A stretch of DNA of 16,724 nucleotides, taken from contig DKXQ01000099.1 of NCBI GenBank assembly GCA_002493085.1, forward strand, positions 1 through 16,724, read 5' to 3'. The notes beneath the pieces were generated by a model. That model was given only the letters and a program-made list of their open reading frames with translations. It was not told where the DNA came from and did no database searches. Position 1 is the stretch's first letter; each line of letters opens with the position of its first letter. Position numbers and translations under genes: made by a program. This stretch comes from Lachnoclostridium sp. UBA7122. GTDB taxonomy: Bacteria > Bacillota > Clostridia > Lachnospirales > Lachnospiraceae. Positions 15,710-16,724 of the stretch are shown in pieces.

Positions 15710-16723
15710 GACGTAGCCGCAGCACCAGTGCAGGAACACACATCCCCAGATATCTCCCTGGCGCTCATAGATATATCCAAGTACAAGGCTTAAAACCAGA
15801 GCACACGCCATAAAATAAAAACCAAGAGGGATATGCATAATTGAAAACAGCAGGGATGTAAGTATAATGCCAAAAGTTTTCTGGTATTTTATACGCATCA
15901 GGGATTTTACACATGTCTGTATAACACCACGTGCAAGAAACTCCTGTATAAGTGAAGTGTATGCATAGACATATGCACCGTGTAGTGAACCTCCTATAAA
16001 GTATGCCTTAATTCTTATTCCAATAAGGTTAAGGACAACCTTGCCCAGCACCAGTGCCAGACATCCAATGGCAGCAAGCAGCATAGTTTCCAGGATATTT
16101 TTTTTAAGCCTTGCCAGTTTTGGCGCAAGACCTATATCACGCATGGAAAAGCTTGTCATAAATACTATTTCAAGGAACAGGGCAAATGTAATACATTCTA
16201 TTATAAATGTATAGGTTGATGATTTTAAATATATATGAAGCGTAAACCGTATAAGACTCCATGCAAGAAGAAACAGGCTTGTGCATATTATAAGACCAGC
16301 AAATATATATGCACAGTCATGTTCATGCTGCCGCAATGTAAATCTGTCGGTAGTATCTTCTATAAGAACTATCATTCCAGGAAACGCTTTCTCACCTGCC
16401 GGAGTTATTTCTTCAGACTGTATAAGGCTTATAGCTATATTTAAATGCTTCATGCCTGTGCCAGACCTGTATCTTACATTTGTTTTTTCAGGGCGTTCGT
16501 TATTCTTAATACAGTCTTCAAAGAGTTTGTTAAATGCCCTGTTTTTTTTATTAGCCAGAAAGCATCTGGCAAAAGACTGGCCAGCTATTTTATCTGCCTC
16601 TTCAATTTCAAAAATATCAGCACAGGCAGAATTTAAATATGTGACTATTCCAGATGCGTCAATAGTCATAACTCCATCGCTCATATTTTCAAATATCATG
16701 TTTTTCTGGTCAGGTGTCAGCAT
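15689..16723 (-). CDS. PAS domain fused to CPBP-family membrane protease (edge of window)
   Basis: A 344-residue stretch reaching the right edge of the window, so the true start may lie outside. Residues 1 to about 115 form a PAS sensor domain (FENMSDGVMTIDASGIVTYLN opening, split here as seen at residues 11-31; ending LIEDTTDR). About seven membrane segments follow. Three CPBP (Abi/CAAX-like) motifs are visible: QEFLAR at 260-265 in place of the usual EExxxR, FSIMH with H297 for FxxxH, and H332 in HWCCG near the C-terminus. The first glutamate is replaced by Q260, while E261 and R265 remain. CPBP proteins are intramembrane metalloproteases or relatives used in bacteriocin immunity, signalling and protein processing. 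Here a PAS signal could control the membrane domain. Substrate and ligand are unknown. It is convergent with purC. Confidence 0.8.
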   Translation of the reverse strand: MLTPDQKNMIFENMSDGVMTIDASGIVTYLNSACADIFEIEEADKIAGQSFARCFLANKKNRAFNKLFEDCIKNNERPEKTNVRYRSGTGMKHLNIAISLIQSEEITPAGEKAFPGMIVLIEDTTDRFTLRQHEHDCAYIFAGLIICTSLFLLAWSLIRFTLHIYLKSSTYTFIIECITFALFLEIVFMTSFSMRDIGLAPKLARLKKNILETMLLAAIGCLALVLGKVVLNLIGIRIKAYFIGGSLHGAYVYAYTSLIQEFLARGVIQTCVKSLMRIKYQKTFGIILTSLLFSIMHIPLGFYFMACALVLSLVLGYIYERQGDIWGCVFLHWCCGYVGMCLYF

Positions 16724-16724
16724 A

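Overview
The window is AT-rich DNA with Gram-positive style ribosome binding sites, heavy use of ATA (Ile) and AGA/AGG (Arg) codons, and sigma-A type promoters. Gene content (GlfT2-like galactofuranosyltransferase, Wzz-type proteins with kinase-like tails, long-form PurC, CPBP protease) fits a low-GC Firmicute of class Clostridia. I suspect Lachnospiraceae, but there is no marker gene to prove it.

Layout. (1) 1-2361, plus strand, mixed accessory genes: a small membrane protein, an unrecognised lipoprotein, a broken gene (1186-1615) whose glycine-rich middle seems deleted with a frameshift, a strong terminator hairpin, and a HAD-family sugar-phosphate phosphatase/mutase. (2) 2364-3401, minus strand: an unrecognised multi-pass membrane protein, convergent with the HAD gene. 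(3) 3402-3670: divergent intergenic region holding a perfect 16-bp palindrome 4 bp upstream of a near-consensus promoter. (4) 3671-14814, plus strand: an exopolysaccharide cluster of the Wzx/Wzy-dependent type. It has three glycosyltransferases (GlfT2-like, GT4, GT2), then a second internal promoter, then the assembly module: initiating phosphoglycosyl transferase, Wzz-like co-polymerase, a Wzx flippase fused in frame to a second Wzz-like protein, and a Wzy-like polymerase. (5) 14792-15667: purC, overlapping the end of wzy by 23 bp. (6) 15689 to the right edge, minus strand: a PAS-CPBP membrane protein, convergent with purC.

How it works together (inference from families): the WbaP-type enzyme loads the first sugar phosphate on undecaprenyl phosphate. 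The GT4, GT2 and GlfT2-like enzymes extend the unit, probably with galactofuranose. The Wzx domain flips it, Wzy polymerises it, and the two Wzz-like proteins control chain length. No active BY-kinase, phosphatase, UDP-galactopyranose mutase or nucleotide-sugar gene is in the window, so these must lie elsewhere.

Most unusual points: the 932-residue Wzx-Wzz fusion, which keeps plausible internal ribosome binding sites and a hidden ATGA stop/start at the joint; two tandem Wzz-like proteins that both end in degenerate kinase folds; the paired promoters with an identical extended -10 element; and the coupling of a purine gene to a polysaccharide operon. I saw no tRNA, rRNA, CRISPR array, insertion sequence or transposase.
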